Translations under genes and position numbers: made by a program
Part shown: positions 15,541-24,136 of the stretch, piece by piece
How the letters are laid out: every line of letters begins with the position of its first letter
Numbering within the stretch: the first letter of the stretch is position 1
Assembly (NCBI GenBank): GCA_021840255.1
Contig: JAKBYX010000016.1
Location: 1-43,928, forward strand
Direction of reading: 5' to 3'
Length of the DNA: 43,928 bases
From: Nitrospirota bacterium
Lineage (GTDB): Bacteria; Nitrospirota; Thermodesulfovibrionia; Thermodesulfovibrionales; JdFR-88
The notes under the pieces: generated by a model
Told to the model about the DNA's origin: nothing
Databases searched by the model: none
The model's input: the letters and a program-made list of their open reading frames with translations, nothing else

Positions 15541-15912
15541 TCATCCTCGCGGATCGTACAGGATCTTTTTCTGGCCGGCCACGGCGTTTAATTTCCTGTC
15601 CAGTGTCCATAAAAGGGAGTGGGACAGCAGGGACGAAGCGAGCAGATGGACATCGACAAGCCCTATCCCGAGGCCATAAAGTTTCTGCCTTTCAATAAAT
15701 GCCAGGACCTCATCGTCATCCAATGTCTTTGCCTTGGGGAGGTCGTCAAGCAGGGTCAGTATCTCATCCCTGTTTGAAAGGTTGCCGCAGGCCAGCTCGC
15801 CAATTACAAAGGGATGGCTAACGGCCTCTTCATTTAAAAGCAGGGCTTTCAGGCCTGCATTGCCCAACCTGAAGTGCTCGATCCAGACCGAGGTGTCTAC
15901 GAGAACCATCAT
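15541..15912 (-). CDS. vapC: VapC-type PIN-domain toxin
   Basis: A 123-residue PIN-domain ribonuclease. The four acidic residues of the metal site are present: Asp6 (LVDTSVWIE), Glu39 (IGELACG), Asp87 (GLVDVHLLA) and Asp105 (LWTLDRKL). VapC toxins cut tRNA or rRNA and are held in check by VapB. AGGAAG precedes the ATG (15912; a second ATG is at 15909). The antitoxin gene lies 76 bp upstream, a larger gap than the usual overlap. The gap has no ORF. The pair is divergent from uvrB. Confidence 0.9.
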   Translation of the reverse strand: MMVLVDTSVWIEHFRLGNAGLKALLLNEEAVSHPFVIGELACGNLSNRDEILTLLDDLPKAKTLDDDEVLAFIERQKLYGLGIGLVDVHLLASSLLSHSLLWTLDRKLNAVAGQKKILYDPRG

Positions 15913-15988
15913 GCGTCTTCCTGAATGGCAGGGGCCAGGCCGTCAGACCGCCCTTTCCTATGAGATAAACCTGCCTGATGAAAGACGG

Positions 15989-16180
15989 TCAGTTGCCCCT
16001 TCCGCGGCGCACCGGACGAAGCGCCCTCTCCGTGCCGCCCAGTTCGGCCAGGCGCCTGCCGCTTTCGCGCGCTATAAGGGCCTCCAGCCCCATTTTAACC
16101 AGGGCTGTCTTTTCCTTTACGCCGGTCAGTTTTGCGGCCTTTTGCAGGATGCCGTCATTTATGTTCAATGTTGTTCTCAT
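15989..16180 (-). CDS. vapB: VapB-type antitoxin
   Basis: A 63-residue protein starting MRTTLNINDGILQKAAKLTG, the ribbon-helix-helix DNA-binding start typical of this VapB group. It continues with TALVKMGLEALIARESGRRL, and the tail ends in PVRRGRGN, the toxin-facing part. It would neutralise VapC and repress its own promoter. ATG 16180 is chosen. No Shine-Dalgarno sequence exists; the -10 box is 7 bases before the ATG, so the mRNA is probably leaderless. An earlier in-frame ATG (MICMRT) lies within the -10/operator and cannot be translated from that promoter. Confidence 0.85.
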   Translation of the reverse strand: MRTTLNINDGILQKAAKLTGVKEKTALVKMGLEALIARESGRRLAELGGTERALRPVRRGRGN

Positions 16181-16216
16181 GCATATCATTATGCGCTTTA
16201 GATGCATACGCGTCAA
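16181..16216 (-). promoter_or_regulatory. vapBC promoter with overlapping palindromic operator
   Basis: On the minus strand, -35 TTGACG (16216-16211), a 17-bp spacer and -10 CATAAT (16193-16188). The -10 lies inside the inverted repeat GCATA-ATGA-TATGC (16194-16181), a likely VapB(C) operator. The ATG at 16180 is immediately adjacent. Confidence 0.65.
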
Positions 16217-16239
16217 GGCAAGCACCGGCACGGCTTTCT

Positions 16240-16248
16240 TGATAAAAT
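16240..16248 (+). promoter_or_regulatory. Extended -10 of uvrB
   Basis: TGATAAAAT lies 8 bp before the uvrB ATG. No convincing -35 or Shine-Dalgarno sequence is visible, and no LexA-type CTGT-N8-ACAG box is seen in the 76-bp divergent region. Confidence 0.4.
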
Positions 16249-16256
16249 AGAAATGG

Positions 16257-18338
16257 ATGTTTTCCACCGGCAATACAGAAGGTTTCAGGATAGTATCGGG
16301 CTTCACTCCCAGGGGCGACCAGCCAAAGGCCATCGAGCAGCTTACCCATGGCCTGAGCGCGGGCCAGCAGCACCAGGTGCTGCTGGGGGTGACCGGCTCC
16401 GGCAAGACCTTCACCATAGGCAACGTGGTGGCCAACTACGGCCGGCCCTGCCTGGTGGTAGCCCACAACAAGACCCTGGCGGCCCAGCTGTACGGCGAGT
16501 TCAAGGAGATATTCCCTGAAAACAGCGTGGAATACTTCGTAAGCTACTACGACTATTACCAGCCGGAGGCCTATCTTCCGGCCTCGGACACCTACATAGA
16601 AAAAGACTCGGCCATAAACGATGACATAGACAGGCTTAGGCATTCAGCCACAAGGTCCGTCCTACTGCGCAGCGACGCCATTGTGGTGGCCTCCGTCTCC
16701 TGCATCTACGGCATAGGCTCCCCGGAGGACTACATGGCTATGCACCTGGTGCTTGAGGAAGGGATGCATACGGAGCGCAACGCCATCCTTAAAAGGCTGG
16801 TGGAGATGCAGTACGGGCGGGCGGAACTTGAGTTTACAAGGGGCAACTTCAGGGTGCGGGGGGACATTGTGGAGGTGTTCCCCTCATTCTCATCTGACAA
16901 GGCGGTGAGGATCGAGTTCTTCGGGGACGACATAGACGCACTATGGGAGTTCGATCCGCTTACGGGCAACAAGGTGCGCAGGTTCGAGAAGTTCGCCCTC
17001 TTCCCCAACAGCCACTGGATAACCCCCAGGGAAAGGCTGGCCCCGGCCCTTACCTCCATAGAGGACGAGCTGCGTGAGCGCATACAGCTTTTCAACAAGA
17101 TGGGCAAGAAGATCGAGGCGCAAAGGATAGAGCAGAGGACGCTCTTCGACCTTGAGATGCTCAAGGAGTTCGGCTATTGCCACGGGATAGAAAACTACTC
17201 CAGGCACTTAAGCGGCAGGCTCCCCGGCGAGCCGCCGTATACGCTTCTGGATTACTTCCCGGATGATTTCATAATGGTCCTGGACGAATCCCACGCGACC
17301 GTGCCCCAGATAGGGGGGATGTACGAGGGGGACAGGTCCAGGAAACAGACCCTCATCGATTTCGGCTTCAGGCTGCCTTCCGCCCTGGACAACCGCCCGC
17401 TAACCTTCGGCGAGTTCGAACACCGGCAGAAAAAGACCATTTACGTTTCAGCCACTCCCGCGGCTTATGAGCTCAAGAAGGCCCAGGGGGCCGTGGTGGA
17501 ACAGATCGTAAGGCCCACCGGTCTCCTGGACCCCAGGATAATCGTGAGGAGCGCATCCGGCCAGGTGGACGACCTCATGGGCGAGATAAGGGAACGAAGC
17601 GGAAACGGGGAGCGCACCCTCGTAACCACGCTTACAAAAAAAATGGCCGAGGACCTGACCGACCACTACACCCAGCTAGGCATCAAGGCCCGCTATCTCC
17701 ATTCGGATATCGACACCCTGGAGCGCATCGAGATATTGAGGGACCTGCGCATGGGCATATTCGACGTGCTCATAGGGGTAAACCTGCTGAGGGAGGGGCT
17801 GGACCTGCCGGAGGTCTCCCTGGTTGCGATAATGGATGCCGACAAGGAAGGGTTTCTCCGCTCGGAGCGATCGCTCATCCAGACCGCTGGCCGGGCGGCC
17901 AGGAACTTAAACGGGCAGGTAATCATGTACGCGGACCGCGTGACCGCCTCGATGCAGAAGGCCATCGACGAAACGGAAAGAAGGCGGCGCATTCAGGAAG
18001 AATACAACAAAGCGAACGGCATTGAGCCGCAAACCGTCAAATCGAAGATAAAGGACATCCTGGGCAGCATATACGAGAGGGACTACTTCACTGTGCGGGA
18101 GGAGCCCCTCGTGGAGTACGAGGCCCTGAGCGAGAAGTCTCTCATTGCCCTTGAAAAGGATATGAAGGCGGCGGCCGCCAGGCTGGAGTTCGAGAAAGCC
18201 GCGGACCTGAGAGACAAGATCAAAAAAATGAAGCAGATGATGCTGGAGGTAGGTTACAAGGAGAAACCGGCCAAGGCAAAAACCGGGGCGGATAAAAGAA
18301 AAAGCGTAAAACGGGCTGGGAAGAAAAAGACGGGATAG
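16257..18338 (+). CDS. uvrB: Excinuclease ABC subunit B
   Basis: The damage-verifying helicase of nucleotide excision repair, which takes DNA from UvrA and recruits UvrC. It is 693 residues long, slightly above the usual 670 because of a Lys-rich tail. Walker A GVTGSGKT lies at 44-51, the beta-hairpin region [20 protein letters not shown] at 96-115, and Walker B LDESH at 342-346. The RecA2 motif [14 protein letters not shown] and the C-terminal UVR domain (about 629-664, [20 protein letters not shown]) are also present. The last 25 residues are Lys-rich. The ATG at 16257 gives a normal N-terminus. It has no ribosome-binding site but has an extended -10 eight bases before the ATG. Confidence 0.97.
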   Translation: MFSTGNTEGFRIVSGFTPRGDQPKAIEQLTHGLSAGQQHQVLLGVTGSGKTFTIGNVVANYGRPCLVVAHNKTLAAQLYGEFKEIFPENSVEYFVSYYDYYQPEAYLPASDTYIEKDSAINDDIDRLRHSATRSVLLRSDAIVVASVSCIYGIGSPEDYMAMHLVLEEGMHTERNAILKRLVEMQYGRAELEFTRGNFRVRGDIVEVFPSFSSDKAVRIEFFGDDIDALWEFDPLTGNKVRRFEKFALFPNSHWITPRERLAPALTSIEDELRERIQLFNKMGKKIEAQRIEQRTLFDLEMLKEFGYCHGIENYSRHLSGRLPGEPPYTLLDYFPDDFIMVLDESHATVPQIGGMYEGDRSRKQTLIDFGFRLPSALDNRPLTFGEFEHRQKKTIYVSATPAAYELKKAQGAVVEQIVRPTGLLDPRIIVRSASGQVDDLMGEIRERSGNGERTLVTTLTKKMAEDLTDHYTQLGIKARYLHSDIDTLERIEILRDLRMGIFDVLIGVNLLREGLDLPEVSLVAIMDADKEGFLRSERSLIQTAGRAARNLNGQVIMYADRVTASMQKAIDETERRRRIQEEYNKANGIEPQTVKSKIKDILGSIYERDYFTVREEPLVEYEALSEKSLIALEKDMKAAAARLEFEKAADLRDKIKKMKQMMLEVGYKEKPAKAKTGADKRKSVKRAGKKKTG

Positions 18339-18346
18339 AGGCCGCT

Positions 18347-18424
18347 CCCTAAGGCCTGTGCAGCAGGCTGTTCCCTAAGGCCTGTGCAGCAGGCTGTTCC
18401 CTAAGGCCTGTGCAGCAGGCTGTT
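18347..18424. repeat. Three tandem 26-bp copies, the last inside the histidine kinase gene
   Basis: The 26-bp unit CCCTAAGGCCTGTGCAGCAG + GCTGTT occurs without change at 18347-18372, 18373-18398 and 18399-18424. The third copy is the last codons and stop of the histidine kinase gene; the other two lie in the gap to uvrB. Each contains GCCTG-TGCAG-CAGGC, a hairpin. The unit is not a multiple of three, so copies do not extend the protein. Confidence 0.9.
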
Positions 18425-21274
18425 CAATGTCTCTTTCAGCACTTCGATAGTGTATGGTTTGCTGAGGGACGCCGAGAACCCGTATGCCCGGTAGTTGGAC
18501 ACAATCGAACTGTCCGAATATCCGCTGGACACGATTATTTTTATGTCCGGGTCTATCTCCGCAAGTTTCGCCGCAACCTGCTCTCCACCCATGCCTCCCT
18601 TGACTGTGAGGTCGAGGATAGCGGCATCAAAGATGTTTTTTCTTCCGCACCCTGTGGCCTCCCTGAGTTTCTCTATTGCCTCTTCGCCGTTTTCCGTGCA
18701 TACCACCTCGTGGCCGATGGTCTGAAGCATCTGAGAGACGACGTCCCGGACTATCTCCTCGTCGTCCATAACAAGCACCTTCCCTTTTCTCCATGGGGCG
18801 GGGATAATGGATTGCGCGGCCCTTTCAGTACGGTCTTCGCTTGCCGGCAGGCAGATGGAAAAGGCGCTGCCCTTGCCTTCTTCGGACCTCACATCTATGA
18901 GTCCGCCATGATTTTTAATTATTGAATACGATGTGGCAAGTCCCAGGCCGCTTCCTCTTTGCTTGGTTGTAAAGTAAGGGTCGAATATCCTTGAAATATG
19001 CTGCCGGGGGATCCCCGCACCGGAGTCCTCGATAACGATCGAGACGAATTTCCCTTCACCTGGCAGCATTTTGTCCGTGCAGGCCCTCACGTTCCTCACT
19101 GAGATGTTTATGGGTCCTCCGCCGGGCATCGCCTCGTGGGCGTTCAGAACTATGTTCTGGATCACCTGTGCGATCTGCCCTTCGTCAGCTTCGACGGGCC
19201 ACAGCCCCGGGTCATATTCCAGCCGGTCATAGGAGCGCGAACCGCTCAGGGCGAATTTCACCGCGCTTTCCACCACCGGCAGGACGTCCAGCCTCTTTTT
19301 TACCGGTTTCCCGCCTTTTGAAAATGTAAGCAGCTGGTTGGTAAGGTTTATGGACAAGTTGAGGGCCTTTTCCGCCTGTTCAAGCGCGGCCAGCGACTTC
19401 CCCTTGTCAGGGTCCATTTTAGCCAGGGAGATGTACCCGAAAACCCCCTGCAGGAGATTTCTGAAATCATGGGCGATGCCTCCGGCCAGCGTCCCTATCG
19501 CTTCCAGCTTCTGGGACTTAAGCTGTTGCTCCTCAAGAAGGTGCCGCTCCGTTATGTTATGGATCGTCTCTATTGCAGATGTCACGCGCCCTTCCGCGTC
19601 CCGCATGGGGAACGCCTTTGTTTCGACGTACAGGATGTTGCCTTTGGCGTCTTCATGCTTGTGCATGGCTGCCTGGGGCTTTCCCGTCTCGAATACGCGT
19701 TTCACCGCGCATAGTTCTCCATCCTCATCACAGGGCCGCGTCTTTTTGTGGGAGATCTCATAACAATGTCTTCCCAATACGGGCCTGCCGTGGGCGGAGC
19801 CGGCTTCATCGTTCCAGGCGCAGAAAGCCCTGTTTGCCGCCAGTATCTTCATATCCCGCCCAATGACAACAAACCCCTCATCAACTGTATCCAGGATGTT
19901 CCTTATGAACTCCTCGCTTCGCCGGAGCGCTTCGTCGCTGCGCCTCTTCGCCGTGATCTTATGCAATTCGCCTGCCACGATCTGCAGCTGGACCATATCA
20001 TGTTCCTCATAATCGCCAGTCTTGTTGCCGACACCGAAAATGAACCTGACCTTGCCATCCTCTATTACGGGTATGCTCATGAACCGGCGCAAAGGAACGT
20101 GCCCTTCGGGGAGCCCTTTCCTGTTCGGGGAGGTCTGGTAGTCGTTGTACACGACCGGGCGGCCAAGACGCACGCAATCAACCCAGTTGCCCGCCTGATC
20201 GACAGGGTAATGTTTCGGCTCCGGAACGGAGCAGTTCCTCATAGTCTTTTTGTCCCATGTGGTTAAAACGATAGAGTCCTGGTCATCGGAGAGGGCATGA
20301 AAAAAACCGATCTCGCTGTCCGTAATGCGGACCGCCTGCGCAAGAACGCTTTCATACAATTCGTTGTCCGTCAAATGGGCGGCCTTCTCATACATCTCAA
20401 GAAGTACCCTGTTGCGCTCCGCCTCCTTGCGGAGGCGCTCTTCTATCCGCCTGCGTTCGGTGACATCCACATGGGTGCCGGCAAGCCGGGCGGGACGGCC
20501 ATCGTCATCATGGACAAGAAATGCCCGGGACAGGATGTCGCGATAGCTGCCGTCCTTGTGTCTTAAACGGAACTCCAACTCGAATTTTCCGGCATACCCC
20601 TCCAGAAAATCTTTGATGAACGCGGCAGATGAGGCCCGGTCATCTGGGTGGAGCAGCCGTTCCCAGGTTCCCATGTTGTTTTCCAGCTCATGGTCTGAAT
20701 AGCCCAGCATGGATTTCCAGCGGGGAGAGTAATACATTTCCTGCGTCTTTAAGTCCCAGTCCCAGAGTCCGTCGGTCGCGCCACTCATGGCCAGACGAAA
20801 GCGCTCTTCGCTTCTCCGCAGGGCTTCCTGTCCCTTTTTACGCTCCGTAATGTCGCGCCAAATGCAATGAAGAACAGTCTGCCCCGATAAAACAAGGGGT
20901 TTTATAATGACGTGAACGTCCCTTCTCTCACCCTGTTTCGTGAGGTGCACGACATCGAACTGGGCGGCGCCTTCTTTCAATATATGCCGGATGCGCGCCT
21001 GCACATCATCGGCTGACTCCTCCGGGTCTATGCCGGCAATTGAAAGCCCGGAGAACTCCTCTCTTGTATAGCCCAGGTCGCGATGTGCCGACTCATTGAA
21101 ATCAAGGATCCTGCCGTCCGTGCCGATGGTCAGAATGCCATAGGGGGACTGCTCGAACAATGTCCTGTATTTTATTTCAGCTTCGTGAAGGGATAATTCT
21201 CCGGTCTTCCCGCAGCCGGGGAGGGCGCCTTTTATCTTATCGGAAGGTCCCATAAAAAAATCGGCAAACTCCAT
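18401..21274 (-). CDS. Hybrid sensor histidine kinase (PAS-PAS-GAF-PAS-HisKA-HATPase-REC)
   Basis: From ATG 21274 (AGGGG five bases upstream; an earlier ATG at 21322 has none) the protein has 957 residues and no membrane helix. PAS domains lie at about 30-145, 155-275 and 455-577, and a GAF_2-type domain at about 295-440. The HisKA domain has the phosphoacceptor His602 in GGIAHDFRN. The kinase core has Asn711, DSGAGIP (750-756) and GSGLGLA (774-780). The C-terminal receiver has Asp837/838, phosphoacceptor Asp888 and Lys939. The third PAS has Cys504, Cys515 and Cys522 with His503 and His509, which may bind a cofactor or sense redox state. No response-regulator gene is adjacent, so the output partner is unknown. 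The 3' end is part of a triplicated repeat. Confidence 0.94.
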   Translation of the reverse strand: MEFADFFMGPSDKIKGALPGCGKTGELSLHEAEIKYRTLFEQSPYGILTIGTDGRILDFNESAHRDLGYTREEFSGLSIAGIDPEESADDVQARIRHILKEGAAQFDVVHLTKQGERRDVHVIIKPLVLSGQTVLHCIWRDITERKKGQEALRRSEERFRLAMSGATDGLWDWDLKTQEMYYSPRWKSMLGYSDHELENNMGTWERLLHPDDRASSAAFIKDFLEGYAGKFELEFRLRHKDGSYRDILSRAFLVHDDDGRPARLAGTHVDVTERRRIEERLRKEAERNRVLLEMYEKAAHLTDNELYESVLAQAVRITDSEIGFFHALSDDQDSIVLTTWDKKTMRNCSVPEPKHYPVDQAGNWVDCVRLGRPVVYNDYQTSPNRKGLPEGHVPLRRFMSIPVIEDGKVRFIFGVGNKTGDYEEHDMVQLQIVAGELHKITAKRRSDEALRRSEEFIRNILDTVDEGFVVIGRDMKILAANRAFCAWNDEAGSAHGRPVLGRHCYEISHKKTRPCDEDGELCAVKRVFETGKPQAAMHKHEDAKGNILYVETKAFPMRDAEGRVTSAIETIHNITERHLLEEQQLKSQKLEAIGTLAGGIAHDFRNLLQGVFGYISLAKMDPDKGKSLAALEQAEKALNLSINLTNQLLTFSKGGKPVKKRLDVLPVVESAVKFALSGSRSYDRLEYDPGLWPVEADEGQIAQVIQNIVLNAHEAMPGGGPINISVRNVRACTDKMLPGEGKFVSIVIEDSGAGIPRQHISRIFDPYFTTKQRGSGLGLATSYSIIKNHGGLIDVRSEEGKGSAFSICLPASEDRTERAAQSIIPAPWRKGKVLVMDDEEIVRDVVSQMLQTIGHEVVCTENGEEAIEKLREATGCGRKNIFDAAILDLTVKGGMGGEQVAAKLAEIDPDIKIIVSSGYSDSSIVSNYRAYGFSASLSKPYTIEVLKETLNSLLHRP

Positions 21275-21417
21275 CGCCGCCCCTAAAAAACAAAAAGCGG
21301 CACAGGAGCCAGCCGGAAACATAATATCATGTTTGGGTATGAAAAACTATAGGTAGCATTATTATCTGAGTTTGTCCGGCTGGTATGGTGTTTCATAAGT
21401 TATTAGCATGAATTATT

Positions 21418-21487
21418 GTCATTCCCGCAAGCGTAGCGCGCCGTGAATTCTTCTTTTTCGGAGGGATTCCGGACATGCCGGAATGAC
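21418..21487. repeat. Dispersed palindromic element, copy 1
   Basis: A 70-bp unit flanked by GTCATTCC (21418-21425) and GGAATGAC (21480-21487). It shares GTCATTCCCGCAAGCG and GCGCGCC with the reverse complement of 27161-27251. It is a REP/MITE-like repeat common in such genomes. Confidence 0.65.
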
Positions 21488-21616
21488 AAAGAGAAAACTA
21501 CTTTCACGGACCTCTTTGGCTATCTACCCGCAGGAAAACCCAGTAGAGCCAAATTTTTTAATTGTTTGGCATATTTTTAAACCAAAAGCCCCGTTTAATA
21601 TGGGGATACCCCTCTA

Positions 21617-21625
21617 TGGTAAAAT
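21617..21625 (+). promoter_or_regulatory. Extended -10 of trpC
   Basis: TGGTAAAAT ends 6 bp before the trpC ATG. No Shine-Dalgarno sequence lies between, so the transcript would begin at the start codon. Confidence 0.45.
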
Positions 21626-21631
21626 TGACTC

Positions 21632-22423
21632 ATGGCAATACTGGATGAGATACTGCGCAAGCGCAAAGAGAGACTCGCGGCGGAAAAAAGCCGTTGGCCG
21701 ATCGGGGAGATAAAAGCCCGTATCGGGGACACTCCGGCCCCTTTGGATTTCCTTAACGCAGTAAGGAGAAAAAACGGCATAAACCTGATAGCGGAGGTCA
21801 AGAAGGCCTCCCCTTCCCTGGGGCTCATCCGGGCCGATTTCGATCCCCAGAAGATAGCGGCCATATACAGGGAGAAGGCCGCAGCCATCTCCGTCCTGAC
21901 GGAGGAGGATTTTTTCCAGGGTTCGCTTGCTTACCTGGAGGCTGTCAAAAAGACCGCCGGGGAAATAAAGATAAAGATACCCGTTTTGAGAAAAGATTTC
22001 ATTTTTGACCCCTACCAGGTCTATGAGGCCATGGCGGCGGGGGCGGACGCAATACTGCTTATCGCAAAGGCGCTCTCCCATAACCAGGCGGAAGACCTCA
22101 TGGGCGCGGCAGGAGAGCTGGGCCTTGGCGTTCTGTTTGAGATCCACGACCATAAGGACCTGGAGACCGCCCTTCGCCTGGATGCTCCGGTCATCGGCAT
22201 AAACAACAGGGACCTGGACACCCTTAAGGTGGACATTGAGACCACATTCAGGCTGAAAGGTGACATCCCCCGGGGCAAGGCAGTTGTCTCCGAAAGCGGG
22301 ATAGGCGAAAGGGCCCAGGTGAGACGGCTTGAAGAGGCCGGAGTGGATGCCATCCTTGCGGGCACCGTATTCATGAGGTCCCCGGATATCCGGGAAAAGA
22401 TAAAAGAGCTTTTTTATTCTTAA
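21632..22423 (+). CDS. trpC: Indole-3-glycerol phosphate synthase
   Basis: Fourth step of tryptophan synthesis from chorismate: ring closure of carboxyphenylamino-deoxyribulose phosphate. A 263-residue TIM barrel with the active-site set IAEVKKASPSLG (Glu55, Lys57), PVLRKDFIFDPYQ (Lys121), GINNRDL and SESGIG. Length and motifs are normal for the single-domain form. The ATG has no ribosome-binding site but an extended -10 close upstream. trpF follows after 28 bases. The other trp genes (trpE, trpD, trpG, trpA, trpB) are not in the window, so the pathway is split across the genome. Confidence 0.96.
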   Translation: MAILDEILRKRKERLAAEKSRWPIGEIKARIGDTPAPLDFLNAVRRKNGINLIAEVKKASPSLGLIRADFDPQKIAAIYREKAAAISVLTEEDFFQGSLAYLEAVKKTAGEIKIKIPVLRKDFIFDPYQVYEAMAAGADAILLIAKALSHNQAEDLMGAAGELGLGVLFEIHDHKDLETALRLDAPVIGINNRDLDTLKVDIETTFRLKGDIPRGKAVVSESGIGERAQVRRLEEAGVDAILAGTVFMRSPDIREKIKELFYS

Positions 22424-22451
22424 TTTCTAATTTTTAAAAGGGAGGCGGCAG

Positions 22452-23084
22452 TTGGTAAAGGTCAAGATCTGCGGGATAACGAACTACGATGACGCCCTCG
22501 CGGCCGCGGAGTTCGGGGCGGACGCCCTGGGGTTCGTTTTCTACAAGGGCAGCCCCAGATACGTAACGCCCGAAAAAGCCAGGGAGATCATCTCCCGCAT
22601 CCCGCCGTTCGTGGCCACCGTGGGCGTTTTCGTGGATGAAAAAACGGAGCGCATCGAGCAGCTGATGGAGCAGGTGGGGCTTGACGCCGCGCAATTCCAC
22701 GGCCATGAGCCCCCCGAGGCCTGCCTTATCCCCAAAAGGACAATAAAGGCGATACGTGTGAAGGAGATAACCGACCTTGAACCGATGAGGCATTACAAGG
22801 TGGGGGCCTTTCTGCTTGACACTTATTCGCCAGGGGCGCTGGGGGGTACAGGGCAGATTTTCAACTGGTCCATCGCCCTGGACGCCAGGCCCATGGGCAG
22901 GATCATCCTTGCGGGCGGCCTAACGCCGGACAATGTTGCGGAAGCGGTGCTGATGGTAAAACCCTACGGAGTGGACGTCTCAACCGGCGTGGAACTTGAA
23001 AAGGGCATCAAGGACCATGAAAAGATGCGCCTGTTCATACAGAGGGCCAAGGAAGCCATACCCTTCCCCGGCCTCATTCCCTGA
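22452..23084 (+). CDS. trpF: Phosphoribosylanthranilate isomerase
   Basis: Third step of tryptophan synthesis: Amadori rearrangement that makes the substrate of TrpC. A 210-residue TIM barrel with the catalytic Cys7 in KVKICGIT and Asp123 in LLDTYSPGALGGTG. The phosphate-binding ILAGGLTPDNV and GVDVSTGVE are intact. The start is a TTG at 22452, backed by GGGAGG at 22440-22445. It ends 9 bp before the convergent DUF2059 gene, so a terminator must overlap coding sequence or be absent. Seven residues PFPGLIP form a short extra tail. Confidence 0.96.
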   Translation: MVKVKICGITNYDDALAAAEFGADALGFVFYKGSPRYVTPEKAREIISRIPPFVATVGVFVDEKTERIEQLMEQVGLDAAQFHGHEPPEACLIPKRTIKAIRVKEITDLEPMRHYKVGAFLLDTYSPGALGGTGQIFNWSIALDARPMGRIILAGGLTPDNVAEAVLMVKPYGVDVSTGVELEKGIKDHEKMRLFIQRAKEAIPFPGLIP

Positions 23085-23093
23085 ACGGGCTTT

Positions 23094-23642
23094 CTAGTCC
23101 CCCGGCAAAAAATCTTCCGGGTCCAGTTTTATTCCCTTCTCCTTGAATTTCTTTGCGATCCTTTGCTTTATTTCGGGGACGAGAGACCGCCCCCAATTCA
23201 GTCCTATCAACATGCTCTCATTGGCAAGTTCAGGCATCGTGGAGAGCATCTTTTGTCCCAGCTTGGTCTGATAGAAAGCTGCCAGTTGATTTATCTCCGA
23301 ATCGGTAAAATATTTCCCGTAAAGGGCTACTATCTGGTCAACCGGTCCGCTTTTCCCATTCAGGGATTCACTGAACGCTGAATTGATCTCGTCCCGCATT
23401 ATTTTCAAAGCCTCAGCCGGGACGTCCGGGCGTTTCTGACTAAGCGCACTTATCATTATGCCTGTCATGGACTGGGCCATCTGATCTGCCATTTTCAATG
23501 AGCCGGTCAGATCCAGGAGCCGCCTTATATCCGCTTCCTTTTTGGGTGTGAGCTGCTTCTGGGCAAAAACGGATGTACAGCCGGGACCGGATATGAAGAT
23601 CAGACAAAACAGGACTGCCGTAAAACAAAAACTTCTTTTCAT
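23094..23642 (-). CDS. DUF2059-family exported protein
   Basis: A 182-residue protein from ATG 23642 with GGGGGGAA before it; an ATG 48 bases upstream gives an implausible leader. It has a signal peptide ending near TSVFAQKQ. The Cys in SGPGCTS could also make it a lipoprotein, but the cut after VFA is more normal. The mature part, with LLDLTGSLKMADQMAQSMTG and YGKYFTDSEINQLAAFYQTK, LGQKM, is the DUF2059 all-helical domain of unknown function. It is downstream of queF, separated by 44 bp, and may be in the feoB operon by position only. Confidence 0.85.
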   Translation of the reverse strand: MKRSFCFTAVLFCLIFISGPGCTSVFAQKQLTPKKEADIRRLLDLTGSLKMADQMAQSMTGIMISALSQKRPDVPAEALKIMRDEINSAFSESLNGKSGPVDQIVALYGKYFTDSEINQLAAFYQTKLGQKMLSTMPELANESMLIGLNWGRSLVPEIKQRIAKKFKEKGIKLDPEDFLPGD

Positions 23643-23686
23643 GATATTCCCCCCTGCGCAAAACCGGTTTTTATCTCCGGCAAAAT

Positions 23687-24136
23687 TCACGGCTGCTCTC
23701 TTAAAGGGGTGGCCACCCTGATGACCGTCTTTACGTTGCCCCTGGGATTGAAATCGCCAAGGACCTCCATGTAGCGGGGATCGAGCGCCCCGTCCAGCTC
23801 ATCGAATATCATGTTTACGGCCTTCTCATGGGATATGTATTGGTCCCTGAACGAATTGAGCCAGAGCTTCAGCGCCTTCAGCTCCACGATCTTTTTATCC
23901 GGCACATAGCGGACCCGGATGGTGGCGAAATCGGGATACCCGGAGCGCGGACAAAGACAGGTAAACTCCGGGAAATCTATGCTTATCTCATAATCCCTGT
24001 CCGGGGCGGGGTTGTTCCAAAGCTCAAGGGAGGCAGCCAATACGGCCTTTTCCCCGTATTTTACTTTTCCCGCTTTTTTTGCCTTTTTTGGCGCGTTGGC
24101 CACGCGCTTTGAGGTCCCTTCGCTTCTAGCTTTCAT
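23687..24136 (-). CDS. queF: NADPH-dependent 7-cyano-7-deazaguanine reductase
   Basis: Reduces preQ0 to preQ1 in queuosine biosynthesis. It is the short, 149-residue YkvM-type form. The catalytic Cys62 lies in FTCLCP and Asp69 in GYPDF. The QueF motif ELKALKLWL is at 85-93, with [10 protein letters not shown] after it. The first 25 residues are Lys-rich and not part of the fold. The ATG at 24136 lies within the last codons of the dtxR-type gene (11-base overlap), so translation is coupled. No other queuosine gene is present. Its partnership with an iron regulator is unusual and may reflect only operon shuffling. Confidence 0.94.
   Translation of the reverse strand: MKARSEGTSKRVANAPKKAKKAGKVKYGEKAVLAASLELWNNPAPDRDYEISIDFPEFTCLCPRSGYPDFATIRVRYVPDKKIVELKALKLWLNSFRDQYISHEKAVNMIFDELDGALDPRYMEVLGDFNPRGNVKTVIRVATPLREQP

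Larger units (their letters stand above)
21275..21631. other. Divergent intergenic region between the kinase gene and trpC
   Basis: No gene. It holds the palindromic element at 21418-21487, AT-rich DNA at 21550-21600 and the trpC promoter. No tryptophan leader peptide or trp attenuator is visible. Confidence 0.5.

Noticed and set aside
16181-16256. LexA box before uvrB
   Set aside because: No CTGT-N8-ACAG or GAAC-N4-GTTC type site seen in the gap.
21488-21631. Tryptophan attenuator before trpC
   Set aside because: No leader peptide with Trp codons and no terminator/antiterminator pair found.
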